From Liolophura sinensis (Eukaryota; Mollusca; Polyplacophora; Chitonida; Chitonidae), in the NCBI RefSeq assembly GCF_032854445.1, contig NC_088302.1:7499338-7559337 (forward strand): a DNA stretch of 60,000 nucleotides, written 5' to 3'. Shown here piece by piece: positions 25,201-37,200 of the stretch. Numbering within the stretch: the stretch's first letter is position 1; each line of letters starts with the position of its first letter. Below the pieces are notes generated by a model. It was not told the DNA's origin and made no database searches. It saw nothing but the letters and a program-made list of their open reading frames with translations. The position numbers and the translations under genes are program-made.

Positions 25201-28200
25201 CTGTCTGTACTCCCTGATGCTCGCATATCTGCTGTAATAATTCAGCCTATCACTTAAACCAATTATGACACTTCCATTGTCTTTACGTGACACAGTCCAA
25301 CCAAATTAATCATTGCCTTTCAGGTTATTGATTTTTTTGGTCGTTATTTTGAGCTAAACTTGTAACTGACTCTCCTTCCTTAACACAGCAACCTACGACA
25401 AGCCAAAAGTTCTCAACTCGGAGATTTACCGCTGAAAATTATTCTCAATTCTCTTCAAGCTTCATAGGCCTCCACTAGCAGAACAGATGTTTCGCGTTGC
25501 TTTTAGAGGACCGTCACTTTTTTCAACCAATGCAGAACGCTTTTGTATTGTGAAAGATCATATTTCTAGCAACGTGCTGCTTAAAATGCAACTAGCAAAA
25601 GAGTAGAGGCTTTTCACCTGCTGGACAACCTAGAAATCCAGTACACACTATGTGCCGAGGGGACACTATGAAAGCTGATTGTGGCCATTCGTGTTTTCTT
25701 ACTCTCGGTCTTTCTAATATAAGGTCGTTCCCCCTTTCGTGCTTTCGACCTTATATTAGATTTATTTATATATTTGATTGATTTCTTACACCTTATTCAA
25801 GAATATTTCGTATACGACAACTACCAGCATTATGGTGGGAGGAAACCCAGCAGAGCCCTGGTGAAAAAAAGACCATCCACAGGTTGCTGAGACACCTTCC
25901 CACGTATACTCCCGGAAAGGAAGCCAGCATGAGCTTATTTTAGGAAGGTCAAATTAAGAAAACGTGAATCAACGCAACCGGCTTCCATAGAGCACAGTGC
26001 TTAGGTGGATAATTGAAGCGCTGTCAAAATTTACAAACAGAAATGGAAAAGGGACCGTGTATTGTAAGCACGTGGGATATAACCTATGGCAGGCATTGTT
26101 CGTGGCCTACATCTTACAAGGTGCTGCGAACACTTGTCAGTTATGGTTGAACATCATTTGCACATAGTGCCCATGATCTATGAAAGTTCCATTTTACGTT
26201 GTACAAGTTGCTTTTATACTTTGTTGCTCGAAAACGACGGTTGCAGGTGGTAAAGAGATTAGTCCATGATTGACTGTGACTCACTCTACACTGTACAACA
26301 CAGTTTGATGAACGTGTACATTAGAACGTTTGCTCCAATGTGCATGAGCTGAAATTTGATCGTGTACAGAAATCGCACTCAAGCCTGTCAAATTTATGTA
26401 TAAATGATGTCAAAATAACACAGAAACGTATAAGTATATACACAAAAAATATCTGTGAAATACCCCATGATGTTTATGTGGAGTATAGTCTATTAGCCAG
26501 TATGGACATAGCTTAGCTGATTTGACCGGTTTCCGACAGGCATAAGCTGAAATACACCTAGCGGCTAAATCACTGGATGAATTATTCTCCTTTATGGAGG
26601 CATACATGTAAGTTTACAACAAAGAAAAGCAGAGCTGTGTGTGACATATGTAAATCAAGCCAAAATAATTATAGCATAATAACATACATATAAGCAAAGC
26701 CTGATTTGTGAATCATCCCATGGTGTGCAGTAATTATATTAGCTGATATAGATATTAATGAGTTCTCCCACCATAATGCTGGCCGCCGTCGTATAAGTGA
26801 AATATTTTTGAGCACAGCGTAAGACACCAATCAAGTAAATGAATAATGAGTTGATTGATTCGTCAGGGGATCTCCTTATGAACAGCATGCTTTATCCTGC
26901 TTTGATGCCTTATTCATTGTTGTGCAGTCTTTAAGCATCTATTGGTTATACCGTAATCTTTTGTACAATAAATACATGTATCGCAATATAAACTGAATTT
27001 ATTACGAAGACAAAAACCCCCACTCCTTCGACTAACATGCATCCCAGACTGACAGACTTTTAAGAACAATCAAATTGGGTACCATAAGTGACAGATTCTT
27101 TTTGTTATTTGAAGTCTATAAGTGTTGTTTTGCGTGTTGTCCGTCCGACCAAGTTTCTGTGACACAAAATCTTTGAGTCAAGGATAAAATTGGTGGATTC
27201 GGCTCTAAGACGAGATATCGACTAAAAACTAGAAATATTTTGTCGCTGAAGACCAAGTTTTTGTGGTCGTTTGGTGTATCGGACATGAATGAGTAATTCT
27301 GGACCAGTGATGTCTAACAAACTGCTGTTAACAACTTTATGGTTTTTACCCAATTCCACCTAACCCTCGGGACTAAGAGTCTATAAGTTGCTACTATTTA
27401 AGCACTTACATGAACAATTAAAATAATGCCTTGTAAATTATTGTAAATTGACTAGACTATTGTTACACTATCGTCGATGCTCTGGTTTTACGTGCTATAT
27501 TGTGGCCTTGTACTGTAATGCTATATACATCTGAGTTGTGCTGGTGGACTATAAGTTCCTTAGACCTGGTCCTGGCATTGTTTTTATTTTATTGTTTGTT
27601 AAATGCGACTGCTGGATAGGTCTCTAATTCTAGATGAGATACGCCCAGTAAATTGTTATTAACATCGATTGGTAATTGGTTGCTATTAATTACTGACATA
27701 CTAACTGTAGACCGGATTTCAACGCTTACGTGTTACCATTTGTCAACTATGACACGTATTTTGTAGTCCTTTACATGATCTGACCGCTTTATAATATCCT
27801 TTTCAGGCGTCTTCCTCATCCCTTATCTGGTATCAGTGCTGTGTATTGGTATCCCCGTGGTCTTTCTGGAGGGAGCTTATGGACAATTCATGTCAAAGGC
27901 CGTTATGGCAGCTTGGAAGATATGCCCAATTTTTCAAGGTAGCTTTAGAGTATTTTTATGCGACTCACATAAACATTTGACAGAATAAAGTGAAACATGC
28001 TTATCATGAAAGCCAAGAATTATTTTGATAACTATGAAGAGCTTAATTTTGTACCATGTGAGTGAAGCTATATTGTTTTCCTGCATCAACCAGGATTCTT
28101 CTTGTGGATTAAGCACCCCTAGCGGCCTGGTCCCTTTGTTTTAATGTGATTGTGTGTTAATTGTGATGACATCACTGCATCTTTTTATCTAATTCTGCTT

Positions 28201-31200
28201 AATCCATGGTGTTAAGGCGCGTGTAATTTGCTACTGTTTAAGCATTTTCAAGAACAGTTAGCATAAATCACTAACCGAGGTAAACAAACAAGAGGCCATA
28301 TTTCACCGGTTACGTGTGACCATTTGCCAACCATCATACTGTCGTTGGTACTGTGGTTTTAGTCTCTATGCTGTAAGTCTTTAATTATAATGCAAGGTGG
28401 TCTTTGTGAAACTAATATCGTTTTCATTCGAGACTTGAATGTATCACCTTCTGCTTTGTATATCACACTTATTCTTTTAATTAGTACCAAGTAAATATAA
28501 AGATATGCTGCAAGTAAGAGTGATAGAAAAACAGCATGCTACATCATGGCCAGTGTTGGTAAGCCAATGGAAGAGTCAGCCATGGGATGACTTCAGTGGA
28601 CAATGCGACCTTTTCTGCTTTTCTGCTTAAGTATGCATACCTCTCTTGTATCGCTTAAAGGGACAGTCGAGTCTCACTGTCTGGCGTAACAGATAGGCAT
28701 GTCCAGACTTTGCTAACCTAAGCTGAGTGGCCGATTTATTCAAGCGTGACCAAGGTTACAGACTTTAACCCAGGGAACGCTGTCTCTACCGTTAGCCAGC
28801 CAGCATCGATTCTGTATTTTTTAATCCGCGTTCACATGGTACCATTGTCATATCGACTCGTTCATTTCGATAAATCGAAAGAAAATACATGTAGGATAAG
28901 CGATATTTGATACGATTTGTAGAATCGCGCCGTGTGCAGGAACGCGGCACGAGAAACGCAACTTGTACTATTGTCATTCGAATATTGCCTAATTCGACGA
29001 GTCGATTCAACAGGGTGCACGAAGTGGACGAGGTTTTAATCTATCAATAATATAGACGTCAAAGATTATAGTTGATATATTATATTATGGTTGACTGTTG
29101 GTATATTTGCAGGTATTGGAGTCGCTCAAAGTATTTTGTGCTTTTACATAAACGTGTATTACAGTGTGATCCTGGCCTGGGTCCTGTACTATCTGTTCTC
29201 CTCCTTTACCACTGTCCTGCCCTGGTCAACCTGTGGAAACCCCTGGAACTCTGACAACTGCAGAGAACACCACTGGTCTGTCAACTCCACAAATGCAACA
29301 TATAATTGGACGTCATCGCAAGACGCCAGCTTCACCAACGTGAGTGATTTTCGGGCAATGGATCCTGCGACTGAGTACTGGGAGTAAGTTTATCACCCAT
29401 CGTTGACTCATACTTTATGGTAATACAGTGTAGAAATATCAAGTTTCAAAAAGCTGACAGCTACTATAAGTACAGTGACACGTTGATATCTGTTATTAAA
29501 CAATATTTTGGTTGAAACGTCTTAGATTATAGCGTATAAGGAAAGTTCTGCCAAGGCGCAGAATTGAAAAATGTATTATCCCCAAAGCTTCCTGCCAGTG
29601 AGGAATCGGATCCGTGATGGTCCATGATGCATGGCAAAGTTTGACATGGAATTGTATGCAGTATCGTATAGATAGAAAAATAATGACGGAAGAGGTGGTT
29701 AGCACGCCAGCGCAATGCAATGAACCAGGAGCCTCTCACCAGTGAGGTCTCTGTGAGACATGCTGGCTTCCTCTCCGGCCGTACATGGGAAGGTCTGCCA
29801 GCAGCCTTGGATAGTCGTGGATTGCTCTGCACAGTTTCCTCCCACCATAACGCTGGCCGCCGTCCAATATGCGAAATATTCTTGAAAAACATCAATCAGA
29901 TAAATAAATAATCATAACATTGACTGATTGATTGATAGCCTGTTTGGCGGTAAACGATAATTATTCTATCGTTCGTGTTTAATTATTTGTCTTATGTCCA
30001 GACGGAAAGTGTTAGCGATATCAGCTGGTGTGGAGTTCAGTGGAAGTATAAAGTGGGACTTGGCCTTATGTCTGTTACTGGCCTGGGTTGTTGTCTACTT
30101 CTGTGTTTGGAAAGGGATTAAACTATCTGGGAAGGTGAGGCCAGTTCCTCTGTTCTAATACCTTTATCACATATGGAAGCCTATTAAGGTCATAATCGCA
30201 CCATCGTACTACCGCTCCATCGCCTGTTATTTGAAAAAAAGGATGACACAATAGTGCATTGGGCTTATTGGTACGATAGTGTGAAGCAATGGCACGATAC
30301 TGCACTGTGGGCAATGGAACGATAGTGTGAAGCAATGGCACGATACTGCACTGCGGGCAATGGAACGGACAGTGGGATGCTAAAATGATGGCTTAACCGT
30401 CTCCCGTAATCACAATATTTGATTGTCTGTAAGAGATCATTAGCCTACTAATCATTTTACCTGTATTGATTTCATATTTATTTGTGATTACAGCACAGAC
30501 TTAAGCTTGAAACGTGTAATATAATGAACTATATCGCAAATTCTCGCAGTTATCCATTGTATTTTGACAGATAAATTACGAAATGATATTGCAAATTCTC
30601 GCAGATCCGTAATAATATTACAGATTCTCGCAGTTATCCATTGTACTTTGACAGATAAGATGCCTAGTGATATGGCAAAGTCTCACAGTTATCCATTGTA
30701 TTTTGACAGAAAAGATACCAAATGGTATTGCAAATTCTCACAGTAATCTATTGTATTTTGACAGATAAGTTATGTAACTGTTATTTCGCCCTACATTCTC
30801 CTGGTGGTCTTGCTTATCCGGGGTGCAACTCTCCCGGGGGCCGGAAAGGGTATACACTTCTACCTGTCACCTGAGTGGAGTAAACTTGGTGTAGTTAAGG
30901 TATGTCTACATTTATACAGTAATAATTGATTGCTTTTATTGATTTGTGTTATATTTATTTAGAAAGACCGAGGCTCCACCAAACACTTTTGCCTTCCGTT
31001 TTGACACAGCGATTTAAAGGCGGAAAGATCTTTTGTAGTCTTTATTTAAAGGACAATACTCAAAAAAAACAACAACAAAAAGGCGAAACAAAAGCAGGAA
31101 AAGGGCGAGGGCGAATCGACAAGGTGGCAAAACTTCTTTCTTGCTTCGTAGTTTTGTTGTGTCCTTTCAACAGTTTTCCCTCGCATTTTGTGCCTCGTCC

Positions 31201-34200
31201 TTTCGTTGTTTCGTTTTTATTTTCTGGCCTAAATGATCAGTGAGGACGAACTCACGCATAGCCGAAATCGGCTTCCATAAATTTCACTTTCATGTGTCAC
31301 TTTTCAAATCACCATCAGACTAGATCAAGAATAACGCCGATTCACATTTGATAGGTGTGTTTTAAACACAGGTGTTTATGTGTTGTGGGGAACGTCCGTA
31401 ACCGAGGGGTTCAAGTTCAGCTCATACATGCAGGCTCCTTCTCAGATGGTATGTGAGAAAGTCCGCCAGAAACCTGCAGATGGTCGTGGGTTTCTCCCCG
31501 GCTCTGCTCGGTTTTCTCCCACCATAATGCTGGCCGCCGTCGTAGTATTGCTGAGTACAGCGTAAAAACACCAATCAAATAAATAAATAAATAAATAACT
31601 GCGCTATGACAACTTTACAGGTTTGGGTGGAGGCCGGTATACAGGTATTTTTTTCTTACGGTGTAGGCCTCGGAATTCACACGTCTTTAGCAAGCTGCAA
31701 CAGTTTTCATCACAACTGTCTGAAGTAAGTAGGATACCTGGTTCCAAATGGTTCATTCACTCAGTCTTCATCAAAATAATGACATTTGTTGTCCATAACT
31801 GATATATTCAAAAGCTGTTACATATGTATGTATCTCATTAAATCCCATAATAAAAATCATCAGTAGGTCTATTGGTAGGTGGAGCGTTGATGGGGGTGGA
31901 TTGCCAAGTAGCAACAAACATAAATTTAACGAAGAAAGTTAAAAAGAAATATACTCATATGCAGTGGAGTTTAACAACATCATTTTTATGTTATGTTAGT
32001 CTAAGTTTTATCGCCAGTAGGATAGACGTAGATCGTCGGTTACTGTCGTTGAGTAATTTTATTCATATTGGCGGGCTGGACGTAATTGCATAATCATGTC
32101 TGCCCGTTAAAGTGTACAGGCTGTTTTCCTGTAAAACTTCAGGTACGACAACCACGTGTTTGCTGAGCTCCAGCATTTTCTCCTCCATCGTCCATATAAT
32201 ACTTACTAGATCAAGATGCACAAAATGAGAAATAGTACTGATTATATGGTCCAAGACCCAAGGAGATAACATGATGATATAGTCATACATATGGTCTCAG
32301 ACGCCGGTTAATTTCCCATAAGCGACAATGTTAACGTTTAGTGCTGCATTTAAGACATAATCATTTCATGGCAGATAAGCATTGGTACCTACCTTGTCCA
32401 GCCTGTGAGAAAGCAGCCATAAAAATCTTAACATCTGGAATTTCTATACCAGAAGCTATGATGCGTGATTAGCAACATCAGAGGGACGTCACGTCACTCG
32501 CAGCCTCATCACTATACCTGACACCGTGTGTCCTCTCGCCACGACTTTCGAAATTCCATCAACAAAAGTCACATTTCCGCAAAGTATAGATAATTTCCAC
32601 TATTTTTATACCAAGCATGCTCTACACGCAAACTGACTTGTGGCGAAGAAAGACTTTACACCATAAAATGCACAGAATTACATTCCTCCCGAAAAACGGA
32701 AGTGCTAATAGGATACTGATACCATATTTAAAAAAGGCTGTGTGACTGAGTCATCTTCCCTTTAATAGGCAGAATCCAGGTGGCACAATGTCTACATGTT
32801 CTTGGCCATAACTCAGTGTTGTTTTTCATTTTCATCTCCCTTTTTTCTCTCCACCATTCTCATAGACACCATCTCATCTTTTCCTTGGCCAACACCTGTA
32901 CAAGTCTCCTTGGAGGATTCGTCATCTTCTCCGTTCTGGGCTTCATGGCCGACAAATACCAGCTCAGCGTGGCTCATGTGGCCGGGTCAGGTAAGAAACT
33001 ATGGAAACCGGATATTACCACTTAACTGCATGGTGCTGGTAGAACGTTTTCAGTGGTTGGTGTCTTTGTCCGAAATAACTTACCTGTAGGTTGATGTTGG
33101 GTACCCTAACGCGGTGCAAAAATTTTAGGCGGGTTTTGATTTTTAATCATTTGCTAGGTACCTTGCAAAGGTCGGTGGTTTTTCCCATGCACTCCATCAA
33201 CCTTTCCACCGTCATATGAGTGAAAAAACTGTTAACACTAATTATTCATTGGAGAAAGTTTCAAAATAAATGTTTCATGCATGTATCTCACGTGTTTTCA
33301 AATCGTTCCAGGACCTGGCTTGGCATTTGTAGCATACCCAGAAGCTGTGGCACAAATGCCTATCGCACCATTGTGGTCCTGTATATTCTTTCTTCTTCTA
33401 TTCTTCGTTGGAATTGACAGCCAGGTGACCGTGTAACTTTTGATTTCATAGTAAAGGGGTGTGGAAATTTTTAAACATTGTACAGAATGATGAATGAAAG
33501 ATATTTAAACTCAAAGCAAAGCAAAGCAAAGCAACAAGAATATTGGGATTTGATAAATTTATGTGGGTATGGTAGAATTAATCCAAAGTAGATGAGCTCT
33601 CTGTGGCGTCAATCCGTTCCCATAAACCGATTTCGGGAATCTCACGAGTTCATGCAGATTGAGAGGAGGTAGGGTAGTGGCTCTCACGAACTAACCCAAC
33701 TAAAAGGTGTAATTTTACGGCAGCTGCAAACGGCACCGTTGAGCCGACAGACTCGGCTGGGGAGATGTGTATTCAGTATAGCAAGTACCGGGGCTTACGG
33801 GGCTTTCTTTGATGACAACACGCGTTCAACGACGTTCCTCTAAAAGTTTGCACAGCGTAGCGTTTAATAGTTAAAAACGCCTCGTTCTGTATCGATATGG
33901 CGTGCATACCTGTTCGTCCCACGTGGAAATGAAGGTATTGCCAACAGTCGTCGGTTTTACCCCGAGTTTCTGCTTCCTCCGCCCATTTAACTGACCGGCA
34001 TAGGATAAGTAAAACATTCGTAAGTATGGCGTTAAACAATGATCAAATAATGAAAATAACATATATCTCCAGCTGATACTGAAGTTTGGCCAGTTCAACT
34101 ATAACCAGTACGCTGACACATGATCGCTATGTCTTTGTTCTTTCAAAAATTTTTGTTGGGCTCATCTGCAGTCGTTGTCCAACAGACATTGTCAGACATA

Positions 34201-37200
34201 TGAAGGTAAGTCAACAATTCAATCAACTGGAGACAACGTTTCACGAATAATGGTCATCAGAAATTTTACTTGTTATTTTGTTTTTCTCCCGGGGTAATCT
34301 TCAGTTCTTGCAAGTGGAAGCCTTCATGGTTATGCTCGGCGACCTTTTACCCCAGGAATTTCAGCGCTCTCCCCGGAAAGAAATCTGCACCGCCGTCGCC
34401 TGTCTGATCTGGTTCTGCCTTGGGCTTTGTATGGTCACGGAGGTACGGTACCGATGCTTCACTCTGAGGTTCTTTTCCTGTCGTATGTGGAAAGGTCGAC
34501 CAGCAACCTGCGGATGGTCGAGGGTTTCCCTGAACTTTGACCGGTTCCCTCTCAACATCTTGCTGGCCGCCATGGTATAAGTGAAATATTTTTGTGAACG
34601 GCGTAAAACAGCAATCAAATAAAATAAATAAGTCTTTGGCTAAGGGGCCTCGCTGGCCCATATGGTTAAAATACTAAGGTCAGTGGTATACAACTGGCAC
34701 TTCGGTCTCCTGAACGCTGGCATATAGGTAAAAAAAATTCCTGAATGTGCTTTTAAATACCAATCAAACAAACTAACAAACAGTTGGGTTTGTAGGTTTG
34801 CACAAATTCATGTCATTTAAGCTTTTCTGCGACAAGCAACTGTGTATTTAAAGTTGTTCTTTCTCTCGCTTCCCGACTGTCACGTGGTCGATCTAAGTGT
34901 TTTGACATCCTTTCTTTTAACATTGGGTAATTCACATTAAAGTTTATGCTTGTTTTACGCTAAATACTAAATCAAACGGCCAAAACTCTGAAACTCTGTT
35001 TTTCAATCCACAATTGGATTCCTAATTATTCAAGGGCGGAATCTATGTGGAACAGCTGTTCGAGTGGTATGCTGGTGGCCGTGTTATCATGTTCATCGTG
35101 GTACTGGAGTGTCTGGCTATTTCCTATGTCTACGGTGAGAAAACATCTTAATTCAGTCTATACCTAGTAACAGTCTCTCAGTCATATTTCCTATGTCTAC
35201 GGTGAGAACACACCTTAAGTCAGTCTATACCTAGTAACAGTCTCTCTGTCATGCATCATGACAGATTATCATGGTGATCGTGTTACTGGGGTGTCTCGTT
35301 ATCTCCTCTGTCTACGGTGAGAACATAGCTTACTCCTTTTGCTTACAGCAGCCTTAGTATTATCCAGTATAAATACTACATTAAGATTTGTAATATTTAC
35401 TGGTTATATGGCATAAATTTCTTTTTATTTGGATTGCGCGAACTGGGTTAAGAATAATAACAAGGTGTATACATGTTCACCGTTCTTCATTGTTTACCGG
35501 CCAGCCCAGTGTTTTAAGGCACTGATTTAATGTACTCTGGCTTTACTTTAGAAAGCGGTTTGATTTAAGTAGCCTGGATGAGTCGGAACGGGGATACATT
35601 TATTCTTGAAACCTGTTGCAATATGTAACCCCTCTGAATTTAACCGATTCACTTTTGTTACAGGTGTAAATCGGTTACAGCGTAACTTGGAGTACATGTT
35701 GGGGTACCGACTCTTTCCTTACTTTAAAGTCTGCTGGGCTGCGATCACACCTCTGCTCGGCGGGGTAAGAATAAAATTCCTGGGCGACAATTCCAGAAAG
35801 CCAGTTTAACTTAAGTCAGAATTTAAAATGTTTTTTAAATGCTTATTTTTGGACAATTTCACTTAAAACTGGAACACTGAACACGTTTATGCATGTACTA
35901 ATATATCAAAATTTGAATTTAAAAGTCAAAAGTCATATATCGGTGTATGAAATCAACCCCTCATACTTATTGTTTAATAATAGCGGAAATGTTTTTATGA
36001 AAATTCATATGGAGATCTCCTCGATAATTGGAGGAAAACTTCTGATTGAGTATACATTCAATTGATCTGTGACAATATAAAACATTAAAAACATAGAGTG
36101 AAAAACCAGAGTAAGGACGATAGTGTCAAAGTTGATAAATGGTTGTTACCCCGTTAATTCCAACCTCTTTTCTATTTACCTCAATTAGGGTTTTGTGTCA
36201 CAAGGCCAAAGGGATAGAATAATATATTCCATGTAGTGTCTTTGTAGACAGGTGCCCCAATCTTGACAATTATCCACCTGGTTGAGCGTTGAATTGAAAT
36301 AAACTGTCCTCAACTAAACTAATTTGAACTTCAGTCTAAGACCCAAATCCAAAATCATAGAAAATCTAAGTACTATAGGAAAGAATTTAGTTTTTGCCAC
36401 GAATCTGAATTATAAATCAAGACCTGTACGTGAAATGATTATTTAAATTCTGTATATATTTGGTAATAAACTAATTGGTAATGAGAAAAAAATAATGGGA
36501 AATCTTGTTTCATTCCGAGTCCCTTTTTAACATGCCTATGACTCTATGCGTCGAAACAGACATTCGTATACCAGCCGTCAACCAATAAGGACGTTACAGG
36601 TCAATAGTCACAAGGCCAATTTCTAAAACGACGTCCAATACAAACTACCAAGGAACTAAAAAAGTATTTGAAGTACGAAATTAGGACGGAACCATGCAAA
36701 GAAAAGCATCTTAGTTTTCAATGATGTTGGAAAGGCGCAAAGTTCTAGACGAATAGGTGAAGACAGTCAGCGGTTGACAGTTAGTGATTAGCAATTCGAA
36801 GGAGATCAGTCCTTAATTTCCTTAAATTCACTCGCCTTGAACATTCCTTGGGGGTTTTTCCATCATCATTGAAAACTGTTCACCGCTCCTGTTTGCATGA
36901 ATCCGTCCTAATTCAGTCCTTTGTTTACTTTGTTGGTTATTGGTGGTTTGTCCTGAACGTTTGTTTGGGAATTGACCTTGCAATTGCTGACCCGAAACGT
37001 TCATCCTGTTTGACGGCTGATACACGCAAATGATTATTTTAACACCTAGATTCACTACATCTGAATTTTGAACTTTTTTGAAGATATTTTCAGTGCATTT
37101 TGACTATAAAACTGCCTGTTTTGTCTTTTTGTCTGGCTCAGTTTCTATTCATCATGGACATAGTGTTGTACCCAGAACAAACCTAAATCGGAAGTTCCTG

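Noticed and set aside
11980-26700. Exon 1 for copy B on the minus strand
   Set aside because: No sequence resembling the TM1 exon was found on that strand. The duplication boundary lies within intron 1.
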